Assembly (NCBI RefSeq): GCF_013032445.1
Contig: NZ_WQCA01000004.1
Span: 1-64,000, forward strand
Direction: 5' to 3'
Source: Ruegeria arenilitoris
Lineage (GTDB): Bacteria; Pseudomonadota; Alphaproteobacteria; Rhodobacterales; Rhodobacteraceae
DNA length: 64,000 nucleotides
The notes under the pieces are model-generated. The model had not been told where the DNA came from and did not search any database. It worked only from the letters and a program-made list of their open reading frames with translations. A program made the translations under genes and the position numbers. Below are positions 26,496 to 35,475 of the stretch, one piece after another. The number at the start of each line of letters is the position of its first letter. Position 1 is the first letter of the stretch.

Positions 26496-27731
26496 CTAGG
26501 TTTTGCTGACGATCCCGGTCCTGACCCACTCATCGAACTGAGCCAAAACGGCGTCGCAAAACGCGGCGTCGTTGATATGGGCGTCCAGCTCAGTCATCGG
26601 CACCCGGCCCGGCATGACCTTGCGGGCTTCGTCCACCATGTCCGCAAGGGCTGCGGGATCATGGGCTTCTTCGCCTTCCTTGTCCCACGCTTCCACACCC
26701 TGAACCGGCAGGAAGAACTGGACAGGGCCGGTGGCGGCCTCAAGCCGGTTTGCCAGTTCCCGGATCCAAGCGCGGCGTTCGTCGCCATTGAAGACTGAGC
26801 TTTTGATGAGGCGATTATGTTCGTGGAAAGGACGATCGGCATATTGGTCCGGTATCTCTTGCCATCCCGCAAAGTCCAGCAGATCAAGCGCGCCCGGGGC
26901 AACCATTTGCGGCGTGCCGACGCGCCCGGCATTAGTCACACGATCTTCTCCGCTTGAAACAACCGAACCCGCCAGCAGATTGCCAAACTCCTGCATACAG
27001 AAATCCATTACGCAGGCAAAGGCGCCCTCGGCGGCCAGTTTCTCAAAGGCCATGCCGCCCATGCCTGTCGAGTGAAACACCGCGACCTCAAACCCGCGGT
27101 CTTCCAGAGCAGGCTTTAGAGTTTTCATATAGCGCAGGCAGGACGACCCAAGGCTGGTCATGCCAATCAGTGGTTTGCTTCGATCCGGTGCGATGGCGGC
27201 TTTGGTTGCGCCAACCACGGCACCTGCCGCCTGAGCCAGCGAGGACCGGCAGATCGAATTCATACCATACAACCCCCCGGCCCACAGGATCATCTGAATG
27301 TCCGGAGCCAGCCGGTGCGGCGGGATCAGCGGTGAGAAGCTAACGGTTGAGACGATGTATTTTGGCAACCCCATCGGCAGCGCTTGGGCACAATCCAGCG
27401 CAAGGTCGGTGCCCATGGTGCCGCCGGTGGCCAGCATCCCGTCAAAGCGGCCATCGGCATAGGCCTTTGCCACCACTTTGGCGGCCCCGGTGGACATCAC
27501 GCGGAACGCCTTATTCTCATCCCCCAGTGCGATCACCTCGTCGATGGTCATGCCTTCGGCGGCGGCGGCCTCGTGCTTCGAGATATCGGTTGGTGTTTGC
27601 GGATCGCCCAGAACGGAGACGTCCATAGTCAGCACATCTGCACCCTGTGCCCGAACGGCGTCTTCGATGAAGCGCATCTCGGGGTCTTTGGTATCGTATG
27701 TCCCAATTAGCAGGATCGTTTTGTTGTTCAT
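26496..27731 (-). CDS. UPF0261 / Tm-1-like ATP-binding domain protein
   Basis: 411 residues; begins TILLIGTYDTKDPEMRFIEDAVRAQGADVLTMDVSVLG, the N-terminal nucleotide-binding region of the UPF0261 family (plant Tm-1-like), and continues with GGTMGTDLALDCAQALPMGLPKYIVSTVSF and MTSLGSSCLRYM. The bacterial reaction is not established. It is the last gene of the minus-strand block with kinase, phospho-lyase, aldehyde dehydrogenase and TctABC, and shares their direction with short gaps. Confidence 0.85.
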   Translation of the reverse strand: MNNKTILLIGTYDTKDPEMRFIEDAVRAQGADVLTMDVSVLGDPQTPTDISKHEAAAAEGMTIDEVIALGDENKAFRVMSTGAAKVVAKAYADGRFDGMLATGGTMGTDLALDCAQALPMGLPKYIVSTVSFSPLIPPHRLAPDIQMILWAGGLYGMNSICRSSLAQAAGAVVGATKAAIAPDRSKPLIGMTSLGSSCLRYMKTLKPALEDRGFEVAVFHSTGMGGMAFEKLAAEGAFACVMDFCMQEFGNLLAGSVVSSGEDRVTNAGRVGTPQMVAPGALDLLDFAGWQEIPDQYADRPFHEHNRLIKSSVFNGDERRAWIRELANRLEAATGPVQFFLPVQGVEAWDKEGEEAHDPAALADMVDEARKVMPGRVPMTELDAHINDAAFCDAVLAQFDEWVRTGIVSKT

Positions 27732-27753
27732 GTTTTCCTCCCGTCCATGCGTT

Positions 27754-28686
27754 TTATCCGAGGTAGCGTTTCAGCAGGCCCCGGGCGGTATCTTTGAACC
27801 GCATATTGCGTATCTCTGATCCGTCTTCGCCCATCCGGGACGAAATCCAGCCCACATAAGTCACTGCGCGCAGGGCTATGAACAGATCGAGATGCTCGGT
27901 ATCGAGTGCTCTTACCGACCGATATCCGTCAAGCAATGCGTCTTGCAGAGCGTCATAGTCCGGCTCATGCAGGTTTTTCAGCAGCGTTGTGGCGATGTCG
28001 AACAGGCGGAATCCGAACCCGGCATCGTCGAAGTCGATCAGCCAGAGCTTATCGCCCTGGACCATGACGTTTTCGCGCACCAGATCGGCGTGTATCAGGC
28101 CGTAATCCAGTTGGTCTTCGACCTGTTGCAAGTCACTGTTTGCTGTCTCGCGAAACGCAGCGAACAGGGTGCGATCTTCATCCGAAAGCGTCGGGTTTTC
28201 ACAAAATCGATCCCACAGAGGCGCGTCGCCCAACAGCCCAGTGCGGTCCCAGGACCAGCGTGCAAAATCATCTGGCCGGGTCCAGTTATCGCTGACCTCG
28301 TGCAGCTTTGCCATCTCACAACCTAGAGCTTGAAAGACTCCGGTGCGGTCGTCATGGTCGATCCCGCCGCCTGTAGAGCCCAGAGGACGACCGGGCAGCC
28401 AGTCCAGCATATCGACCTGAACACCGTCCAGCAGGTGCAGATAGGCGCAATCCTTGGCCGGTACGGGGGTGGGGGCGCCGACGCCCTTTGCAGCAAGTTC
28501 TGCAATCCATTGCAGCTCGGACTTCAGGGCGGCATCCGAATGCAACCCCTGACGGTGTAGACGCAGGGCATAGCTTTGCCCGTCGGCCTGGACCCGATAA
28601 ACATGGTTTTCACGGGCCGCGACCAGCGACCAATCGGCACCGTCCAGGCCCCAAAGGGTCAGGGCTTGTTCGACAATCGGGGTCAT
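27754..28686 (-). CDS. APH-family small-molecule kinase
   Basis: 310 residues of the aminoglycoside phosphotransferase/homoserine-kinase fold. The Brenner motif HADLVRENV (catalytic Asp) and the metal motif LIDFDDAGFG are present. Its start overlaps the stop of the class III PLP gene by four bases, so the two are coupled. In animals a kinase of this family (hydroxylysine kinase) works with an AGXT2L-type phospho-lyase; the same pairing is seen here, suggesting it phosphorylates an amino alcohol. The substrate is inferred. Confidence 0.85.
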   Translation of the reverse strand: MTPIVEQALTLWGLDGADWSLVAARENHVYRVQADGQSYALRLHRQGLHSDAALKSELQWIAELAAKGVGAPTPVPAKDCAYLHLLDGVQVDMLDWLPGRPLGSTGGGIDHDDRTGVFQALGCEMAKLHEVSDNWTRPDDFARWSWDRTGLLGDAPLWDRFCENPTLSDEDRTLFAAFRETANSDLQQVEDQLDYGLIHADLVRENVMVQGDKLWLIDFDDAGFGFRLFDIATTLLKNLHEPDYDALQDALLDGYRSVRALDTEHLDLFIALRAVTYVGWISSRMGEDGSEIRNMRFKDTARGLLKRYLG

Positions 28687-29978
28687 AGGGTCAGCGGGGT
28701 TTCGGCCAAAACCTCGTCCAGTGTGTCAAACAAAAGATCGGCATTCTCTTTCGAGAACGGCATCGGTGGCCGGATTTTGAGCGTGTTCTTGTGACGGCCC
28801 AGTTTCGAATGGATTATCCCCCGATGCCGCATCGCGTTAATCACCCGATCGGTGAACTCGCTGGCCGGTTCTTTGGTTTGACGGTTCAGAACCATCTCGG
28901 CCCCGAAGATCAGGCCTGAGCCGCGTACGTCGCCGATGAACTCATATTTCTGCTGCAACGCCACCATACGTGCGCGAGCGTGATCACCTACCGCTTTGGC
29001 ATTGGCGACAAGGTTTTTGTCCTCAATCTCTTCCAGCACCGCCATGGCCGCGGCGCAAGAGACCGGGTTGCCTCCAAACGTGTTGAAGTACCGATAGCCC
29101 TTGCGGAAGGTGGCCAGAACTTCGTGTCGCGTTACCACGCCGCCCGTCGGATGCCCATTGGCCATCGGTTTGCCCATGGTCATGACGTCCGGCACCACGC
29201 CCATCTTCTGGTGTGCCCACATATGGGTGCCGGTGCGGCCAAAGCCCGATTGGACCTCGTCACAGATCAGCAGGCCACCGGCCTTGCGCACCACTTCGGC
29301 CACCGGTTTCAGCCAGCCGTCAGGGTGGTCCGGGAAACCTTCGTTCAGGAAATAAGGGCAGAGGACCAAAGCGGCAAAGCCGATGCCGGACTTTTCATGC
29401 GCGGCAATCTGTTCGGCCACTGCATCGGCGAATTTGCGGCCATCCGGGTCCGGATTGCGATAGCTGTCGGGGGCCGCCACAAACCGGAAATACTGATCCA
29501 AGCCAAAGCCAACCGTCGGCACGTTCGATTTGCTTAGCTGGCTGACCAGAGAGGTATTGCCGTGATAGGTCGCATCCGTAGCGATGATGCCGCGCTTGCC
29601 GGTCATGCCTTCGGCCATGCGCAGGGCAATGTCGTTTGCCTCGGACCCGGTGCAGGTCAGGATGGCGGTGTCCAGCGATGCATCCATCGTGCCGGTCAGC
29701 TTCTCGACATAGTCGAGAATGCCGTCATGCAGATAGCGCGTATGGGTGTTGAGCGTCGAGGCCTGACGGCAGATCGCCTCGACCACACGCGGGTTGCAGT
29801 GGCCCACATGGGGAACGTTGTTGTAGCAATCCAGATATTTGCGTCCGTCCGCATCCCACAGCCAAACCCCTTCACCCTTCACGATATGAAGCGGCTCATC
29901 ATAAAAGGTCGAGACATTTGGTCCCAGCAGGTTGGCCCGGCGTTCAACAAGCTCGGCGGATTTCGGGGGAAGCGTCAT
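28683..29978 (-). CDS. Class III PLP enzyme resembling amino-alcohol phosphate phospho-lyase
   Basis: 431 residues of the class III aminotransferase fold; PLP Lys lies in MTMGKPMANGHP and the acidic PLP-pyridine site is in LLICDEVQSGFGRTG. Segments LLGPNVSTFYDEPLHIVKG, CYNNVPHVGHCNPRVVEA, TNTRYLHD-like NTHTRYLHDGI and YFNTFGGNPVSCAAAMAVL are closest by eye to ethanolamine-phosphate and 5-phosphohydroxylysine phospho-lyases (AGXT2L1/L2) rather than ordinary transaminases. Such lyases release ammonia and phosphate to give an aldehyde. Kinase and aldehyde dehydrogenase neighbours support that reading, but a transaminase cannot be excluded. Confidence 0.82.
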   Translation of the reverse strand: MTLPPKSAELVERRANLLGPNVSTFYDEPLHIVKGEGVWLWDADGRKYLDCYNNVPHVGHCNPRVVEAICRQASTLNTHTRYLHDGILDYVEKLTGTMDASLDTAILTCTGSEANDIALRMAEGMTGKRGIIATDATYHGNTSLVSQLSKSNVPTVGFGLDQYFRFVAAPDSYRNPDPDGRKFADAVAEQIAAHEKSGIGFAALVLCPYFLNEGFPDHPDGWLKPVAEVVRKAGGLLICDEVQSGFGRTGTHMWAHQKMGVVPDVMTMGKPMANGHPTGGVVTRHEVLATFRKGYRYFNTFGGNPVSCAAAMAVLEEIEDKNLVANAKAVGDHARARMVALQQKYEFIGDVRGSGLIFGAEMVLNRQTKEPASEFTDRVINAMRHRGIIHSKLGRHKNTLKIRPPMPFSKENADLLFDTLDEVLAETPLTL

Positions 29979-29993
29979 GCGGTCGGCCTTAGG

Positions 29994-31478
29994 TCAGAGT
30001 TTTATCCAAGCGGTCTTGAGGTCGAGATACTTCTCAAGCGCGTGCAGGGATTTGTCATGCCCGTTGCCCGACTGGCGCACGCCACCCAGCGGCACGGTCA
30101 AGTCAGACCCGCCATAGGTGTTCACATGCACCACGCCTGCGCGGATACCCGCGATCATGCGGTGTGCGCGGCTTAGGTTCGAAGTCCACACACCCGAAGA
30201 CAGACCATAGACCGAGTCATTGGCCAGCCGGATCGCCTCATCCTCGTCCTTGAAGGGGGTCACCGCCAGAACCGGGCCGAACACCTCGTTCTGGAACAGG
30301 TTGTCGGTGGGTTCCACGTCGGTCATCACCGTCGGCGCCATATAGTAGCCGCCGGTCTCCTCAAGGATACGCCCGCCGCCGGTGCGGCGCTCGGCGCCTT
30401 CGGCCTCGGCTTTGGTGACGAAATCCAGGTTGGACTCCAGTTCAGACATCGAATGAACGGCGCCGATTTGCGTGTCCAGATCCAGCGGGTTGCCGACGCG
30501 CATCGCCTCGGCATGTTTGACTAGTTCGGCAACAAAATCGTCGTGGATGTCCTCTTGCACCAGCAGACGCGATCCGGCGATGCAGATCTGGCCTGCATTG
30601 CGGAAGATACCGCCCGCCGACACTTTGGCAGCCTCGCTCAGGTCCGGGGCGTCATTGAAGACGATGTTGGGGGATTTGCCGCCCAGTTCCAGATAGCAGC
30701 GTTTCATATTCGAGCGCGCCGAATACTCGAGCAGCCGCCGACCCGTCGCACCCGAGCCGGTGAACACCATGATGTCCACATCCATTGACAGCGCCAGCGT
30801 TTCGCCCACCACCTGGCCCGAGCCGGTGACGACGTTCAGCACCCCGTCGGGCACTCCGGCTTCGGCTGCCAGTTCGGCCAGTTTCAGCAGCGACAAGGAT
30901 GCGCTTTCGGCCGGTTTCAGTACCACCGAGTTTCCGGTGGCCAGCGCCGGGGCCAGCTTCCAGCTGCCGATCATCAGGGGCATGTTCCACGGCACAATTG
31001 CCCCGACAACGCCCACCGGCGCGTGATGGATCAGGCCCAGCACACTTTCTGCGGTGGGGGCGATTTGGCCATAGACCTTGTCGATCGCCTCGGCGTAATA
31101 GCGGAAAGTTCCGGCTGCCGACATCGGCTCAGCCTTCATGGCCATGGTGATCTCGGTGCCATTGTCGCGCACACCCAGAACCGCCAGTTCAAGGGCGTGT
31201 TTTTCGATCAGGTCGGCCAGTTTCAACAGCACTTTCTTGCGCTCGACCGGGGCGCGGCGCGACCAGCGGCCATCTTCGAACGCGGCCCGAGCTGATGCAA
31301 TCGCGGCCTCCATATCCGTCGGAGTGCCTTCGGCAATCTGGGTCAAAACCGTGCCATCAATCGGTGACAGCACATCCCGATGGCCACCTTCCGAGGCGGC
31401 AACCCAGCGCCCCCCGATGAAGTGTGACCGAGGCGACAGAACCTGAGCGCGGAGGGCGTCAATATCGGATTGGTTCAT
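29994..31478 (-). CDS. NAD(P)-dependent aldehyde dehydrogenase
   Basis: 494 residues of the ALDH superfamily. Catalytic Cys in FRNAGQICIAGSR, general base Glu in YLELGGKSPNIVF, and the N-terminal IGGRWVAASEGGHRDV and PWNMPLMIGSWKLAPALA segments. It resembles PuuC-like dehydrogenases for amino-aldehydes. Between the phospho-lyase-like gene and tctA (short gaps on both sides) it would oxidise the aldehyde formed by the lyase to the acid. Confidence 0.92.
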   Translation of the reverse strand: MNQSDIDALRAQVLSPRSHFIGGRWVAASEGGHRDVLSPIDGTVLTQIAEGTPTDMEAAIASARAAFEDGRWSRRAPVERKKVLLKLADLIEKHALELAVLGVRDNGTEITMAMKAEPMSAAGTFRYYAEAIDKVYGQIAPTAESVLGLIHHAPVGVVGAIVPWNMPLMIGSWKLAPALATGNSVVLKPAESASLSLLKLAELAAEAGVPDGVLNVVTGSGQVVGETLALSMDVDIMVFTGSGATGRRLLEYSARSNMKRCYLELGGKSPNIVFNDAPDLSEAAKVSAGGIFRNAGQICIAGSRLLVQEDIHDDFVAELVKHAEAMRVGNPLDLDTQIGAVHSMSELESNLDFVTKAEAEGAERRTGGGRILEETGGYYMAPTVMTDVEPTDNLFQNEVFGPVLAVTPFKDEDEAIRLANDSVYGLSSGVWTSNLSRAHRMIAGIRAGVVHVNTYGGSDLTVPLGGVRQSGNGHDKSLHALEKYLDLKTAWIKL

Positions 31479-31485
31479 GACAGTG

Positions 31486-33018
31486 TTACCCTTGCTGATT
31501 GGGGTGATCGGAATCGACCGGTTGCGCGGTTGGCTCGGGCCGCAGCTTGTTGCGGAATTCGAAGTACAGGGTGCGCAAATGCAGCAGTAGGATCAGCACG
31601 ATCAGCGCCGTCAGGATCGCTGCAATCGGGCGATCGACGAAATCCAGCGGGGATTTGACCCGTGCCATGGCGCTGCGCAGTTTGACCTCCATGATGCCGC
31701 CCAGAACCATGCCCAGGATGATCGGTACAATCGGCAGGTCCAGCCGTTTTAGGATCAAGCCAAACACGCCAAACCCGGCGGCAATGGCGCAGTCGGTGAT
31801 AGAGTTGCGCAAGCTATAGACGCCGACAAAGGCCAGGATCAGGATCATGATGCCTAGAAACCGGGTCGGGATCTGGATGATCTTGAGCAACAGGTTGGTC
31901 GAGAACAGCAGGAAGACCAGAACGATGACGTTCAGCAGGATCAGCGCCATATAGAGCGCCATCACAAAATCCATCTGGTTTTCGAACAGCTGCGGGCCGG
32001 GGATGACGTTGTGCACGTAGAACACCGATAGCATCATCGCGGTCAGCGCCTCGCCCGGAATACCCAGCGCCAGCAGCGGGATCATGGCGGCACCCGGAAC
32101 GGCGTTGTTAGCGGCCTCGGATGCGACCAGTCCCTCGGGCGAGCCATCCCCGAACTTGTCGGGGTCTTTCGAGGTCTTCTGCGCATAGGTGTAGGACAGG
32201 AACTGCGAAGTAAACTCGCCCGTACCCGGCACCATGCCCATGAAAACGCCGATGCTCGAGGACACGGTGGCGACCCGTTTGATGCCCAGTAGCTCCTTGA
32301 GCCCAGTAAAGATGTTGCCGCTGACATGCGCCTCGCCCGGGGCGTGGTTCTTTTCCAGCAGCAAAAGCAGCGCCTGACTGATGGCAAACAGGCCCAGAAC
32401 GACCACGATCAGGTCGACGCCCGAGGCCAGCCAGCTTTGGTCAAAGGTAAAGCGGCGGGTGTATTTGACAGGCTCAAGCCCGACGGTGTTCAGGAATATC
32501 CCGAAGGCGGCTAGCATACCGGCGGCAAAAATCTGTCCACGGTGGGCGAGGATCACAAGAATGATGCCCAACAGGGCGGCCAGGAAAATCTCTCGACTGC
32601 CGAAATGTGGGGCGATCAGCGCGAGAACCGGCGACAGGATCATCAGGCAGATTATGGCAAAGACACCGCCGAAGAACGACGCGGAATAGGCCAGCGACAG
32701 TGCGCGATGCCCCTGACCGCGTTTGGTCATGGGATAGCCGTCATAAGTGGTCAACGCGTTGACAGCCGTGCCCGGCGTATTGATCAGAATGGCGGGGATG
32801 GCGCCGCCATACATGGAGGAGCCATAGATGCCCAGCAACAGCGTCAGGCCGACAATGGGTTCAAAGGCAAATGTTGCGGGCAAAAGGATGGCGATAGCTA
32901 CCGCCGCGCCGACACCAGGTAGCGCGCCGATGATGACCCCACCGATCGAGCCGATCAGAAGGGCGACGATCACCTGCCATTGCGTCAGGATAGAAAGACC
33001 GGACAGAAGCGTTTCCAT
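31486..33018 (-). CDS. tctA: Tripartite tricarboxylate transporter large membrane subunit (TctA)
   Basis: 510 residues and about a dozen helices; the TctA signatures IGSIGGVIIGALPGVGAAVA and GIYGSSMYGGAIPAILINTPGTAVNALTTYDGYP are clear. It forms the permease with TctB and TctC encoded just upstream. The system imports carboxylates, so the operon substrate probably carries a carboxyl group. Confidence 0.95.
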   Translation of the reverse strand: METLLSGLSILTQWQVIVALLIGSIGGVIIGALPGVGAAVAIAILLPATFAFEPIVGLTLLLGIYGSSMYGGAIPAILINTPGTAVNALTTYDGYPMTKRGQGHRALSLAYSASFFGGVFAIICLMILSPVLALIAPHFGSREIFLAALLGIILVILAHRGQIFAAGMLAAFGIFLNTVGLEPVKYTRRFTFDQSWLASGVDLIVVVLGLFAISQALLLLLEKNHAPGEAHVSGNIFTGLKELLGIKRVATVSSSIGVFMGMVPGTGEFTSQFLSYTYAQKTSKDPDKFGDGSPEGLVASEAANNAVPGAAMIPLLALGIPGEALTAMMLSVFYVHNVIPGPQLFENQMDFVMALYMALILLNVIVLVFLLFSTNLLLKIIQIPTRFLGIMILILAFVGVYSLRNSITDCAIAAGFGVFGLILKRLDLPIVPIILGMVLGGIMEVKLRSAMARVKSPLDFVDRPIAAILTALIVLILLLHLRTLYFEFRNKLRPEPTAQPVDSDHPNQQG

Positions 33019-33026
33019 AGTGACCC

Positions 33027-33563
33027 TCAGAGATAAGTCAGCGCAAAGGCGCGCACGGATTCCGGCAGGTACTCATAGGCAGCGCCGGCGGGGATTTTGA
33101 CTTGCAGAAAGGCCCGGAAGATCACCGTCACTGCGACACCGAACGCCGCGGCAAGGCCAATGGCTCTGACGCTTCGGAACCCGGTGCGGACCGCAAGAAA
33201 AACCGCGAACAGAACGGTCGACGGCAGGTATCCCAAAAACGGGACAACCGCGACATAAACCAGAAAATAGGCGACGTATTCAAGGGACCGAAACCAGAAC
33301 GCCACTTCGGGCCAGCGACCCGGAATACGGTCTGACATGGCCGAGCTGAGCCAGTGCAGAAAGGCAAAGATGGCCATTGCCCAAAGCGAGACCATCGGCC
33401 AGAAGCCGGGCTGTGCAAACCACTTGGTCCGTTTGACGACCTTGGTCTGTTCGCCCAGTTGGCTTAGAAGGAAAACGGCAAAAACCAGAAAGGCCAAAGC
33501 AAAAACAACGTCGCCGGGTCGGCGGTATCGTTTGAACATGTCCTGAAGTGTTTTGGCTATCAT
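33027..33563 (-). CDS. tctB: Tripartite tricarboxylate transporter small membrane subunit (TctB)
   Basis: 178 residues with four hydrophobic helices (FALAFLVFAVFLLSQ, WPMVSLWAMAIFAFLHWL, YVAYFLVYVAVVPFLGYL and the C-terminal IGLAAAFGVAVTVIF). Poorly conserved family recognised mainly by topology and by lying between tctC and tctA. ATG 33563 has GGGAGGG upstream; the much longer in-frame extension to 33839 would overlap tctC and is rejected. Confidence 0.88.
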   Translation of the reverse strand: MIAKTLQDMFKRYRRPGDVVFALAFLVFAVFLLSQLGEQTKVVKRTKWFAQPGFWPMVSLWAMAIFAFLHWLSSAMSDRIPGRWPEVAFWFRSLEYVAYFLVYVAVVPFLGYLPSTVLFAVFLAVRTGFRSVRAIGLAAAFGVAVTVIFRAFLQVKIPAGAAYEYLPESVRAFALTYL

Positions 33564-33625
33564 AGTCCCCTCCCTGACCAATGAAAAAGCCGCGCGGGAA
33601 ACGCCCGCGCGACTCAGTAATGTGC

Positions 33626-34555
33626 TTATTCGCCTACGAGGGCTTGGATGGCTCCGATCGTTTCGCTGTCGCTCGCAATCTGGGCGTTTGATGCGTCCGC
33701 ATCCAGCCAGTAGATCAGAACGCCAGTCTCGCCGATCAGGTTCTGAGCTTTCTCGGTCTGCAAGGCCTTTTGCGCCGCCGCCGAGATTTTTTCGCGAACC
33801 TCTGCCGGAGTGTCCTTGTGGACGAACAGACCATTCCACAGCGCCACGTTCAGATCGGGATGCAGTTCGCTAACGGTCGGCGTGTCTGGCGTCAGGCTAA
33901 TACGCTCGTTGCCAATGCTGGCCAGAACGTTGACGTCGTCCAGACAGGGCAGGATCAGCTGCAGCGTGGTGTTGATCACGTCGACATCACCGGAGGCCAG
34001 CGTATTGCAGTCCAGCGCGTCGAATGCAGCCTCGCTTGCAAAATCAAAGCCCGAGCTGATCGCGGCGGCAAAGGTCACCTGGGTGGGCGGCAGGAACGAC
34101 CCGAAATGACCCAGCGCCACGTCGTTTTCCTTGCCATGGGCGACCAGTTCCTCCCAGTTCGTGAACGGAGCGTCTTTGTCTGACGCGATCACGAAGGGAT
34201 AGGTCATGAAGATACCGATCGGCTCGAACGGGTTGGGGGACAGTTCAGGGATGCCGATCTGGGGGCCGCCGATGGGAACGTCCGTCACAAAGGACCCGAT
34301 GGTATAGCCATCGGCCGGAGCGGTTGCCACTTCGACAGCGCCGGGGAACGGGCCGCCGCCGCCGCCGGGCTTGTTCACGACTGCGGCCGGAACGCCATAC
34401 ATCGCTTGGAACTCGTCTGCGATGATCCGCGTCAGGACGTCTTCCAGATCACCCGGAGGCCACGGAACGACAAAAGAGACCGGCTTCTCTGGATATTCGG
34501 CGAGTGCGGCCGTTGCAGAAGCAACAAACGCTGCGGCTGTTAGGACTTTCTTCAT
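33626..34555 (-). CDS. tctC: Tripartite tricarboxylate transporter substrate-binding protein (TctC)
   Basis: About 309 residues, Sec signal peptide (MKKVLTAAAFVASATAALA) and the Bug/TctC opening YPEKPVSFVVPWPPGD, with VVNKPGGGGG in the first lobe. It captures the carboxylate substrate in the periplasm. Start ATG 34555 follows GGGAGG; the operon promoter is in the 108-base gap to the divergent IclR gene. First gene of the minus-strand operon. Confidence 0.92.
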   Translation of the reverse strand: MKKVLTAAAFVASATAALAEYPEKPVSFVVPWPPGDLEDVLTRIIADEFQAMYGVPAAVVNKPGGGGGPFPGAVEVATAPADGYTIGSFVTDVPIGGPQIGIPELSPNPFEPIGIFMTYPFVIASDKDAPFTNWEELVAHGKENDVALGHFGSFLPPTQVTFAAAISSGFDFASEAAFDALDCNTLASGDVDVINTTLQLILPCLDDVNVLASIGNERISLTPDTPTVSELHPDLNVALWNGLFVHKDTPAEVREKISAAAQKALQTEKAQNLIGETGVLIYWLDADASNAQIASDSETIGAIQALVGE

Positions 34556-34591
34556 TGACACCTCCCGTAAGTGGTTCATTATTTGATCCGC

Positions 34592-34620
34592 GTTAACAAG
34601 AATAATGTTGCTTTGTTAAC
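34592..34620. promoter_or_regulatory. Candidate IclR operator
   Basis: GTTAACAA (34592-34599) and TTGTTAAC (34613-34620) are a perfect 8-base inverted repeat with a 13-base spacer, in the divergent gap between tctC and the IclR gene. The size and position fit a site controlling both promoters. Prediction only. Confidence 0.5.
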
Positions 34621-34663
34621 CTTGTTCTGTCAAGTATTACCTTAACGGGAGGATGTGAATCAC

Positions 34664-35443
34664 ATGGGTACAGCCCTGAACGCCCTGAAAATGCTCAATT
34701 ACTTTTCAAACGCTCGGCCAGAGATCGGGCTGAGTCAGTTTGCGCGGCTGTCCGGGTTGAACAAAGCCACCGCGCTACGCCACCTGCGGGCGCTCGAGGA
34801 ATACGGGCTGATCGAACAGAACCCCATGACCAAATCTTATGCGGTCGGACCTGCCGCGCTGCGCCTGGCCGCGCTGCGTCAGATCGCCCGTCCCGGCATC
34901 GAAAGTGCCCGCCAGAGAATGCAGGTTGCGATGCAGGATGTCGGCGAAAGCCTGCATCTGTCGCTTCTTGAAAAGGATTCGTTGCAAACCGCGCTGGTGG
35001 TCGAAACGAACCGCCACAGCGTGCGTGTCAGTCTTGATCCTAGTGAGATCCTTCCAATCAATGCGACGGCTTCGGGCCTGTGTATGCTCAGCTTTGGTCC
35101 GTCCTTCCTGCTGGATCGTCTCGAGCAGGAAGAACAAGCGCGATACACGGACACCACGCTGACCGACCCGGCGCAGATCAAGGATCGGGTCTCGACAATC
35201 AGCCAAGCCGGTTGGGCCAACAGCAATGGAAGCTATGAAAATGGCGTCTATGGCTATGCGGCGCCCATATTCGGCATTGATCAGGTAGCGCTGGGTACCA
35301 TAGCGATTGCCGTTCCCGAAGGCCGCGCCAGCGGCGAAAGACTGCCGGAAATCCTGACCACCCTACACGCCCTCTCGACTGATCTGACCGCAAGCTTCGG
35401 CGGTCAGCTCCCCGACACTTTTCCAACCGAATTCCATCCGTGA
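34664..35443 (+). CDS. IclR-family transcriptional regulator
   Basis: About 259 residues: an N-terminal winged helix-turn-helix (ALKMLNYFSNARPEIGLSQFARLSGLNKATALRHLRALEEYGLIEQ, residues about 6-50) and an IclR effector-binding domain with GLCMLSFGPSF and YGYAAPIFG. Start ATG 34664 with GGGAGG ten bases upstream; GTG 34655 is an alternative. It diverges from tctC and is 33 bases from the following aminotransferase gene, so it probably regulates the kinase/lyase/transporter block. Confidence 0.9.
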   Translation: MGTALNALKMLNYFSNARPEIGLSQFARLSGLNKATALRHLRALEEYGLIEQNPMTKSYAVGPAALRLAALRQIARPGIESARQRMQVAMQDVGESLHLSLLEKDSLQTALVVETNRHSVRVSLDPSEILPINATASGLCMLSFGPSFLLDRLEQEEQARYTDTTLTDPAQIKDRVSTISQAGWANSNGSYENGVYGYAAPIFGIDQVALGTIAIAVPEGRASGERLPEILTTLHALSTDLTASFGGQLPDTFPTEFHP

Positions 35444-35475
35444 GCGGGTGGACACTAACCCCGGAGACCCGAGAC

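Noticed and set aside
33564..33839. Longer start for tctB
   Set aside because: It would overlap tctC and loses the strong GGGAGGG site in front of ATG 33563.
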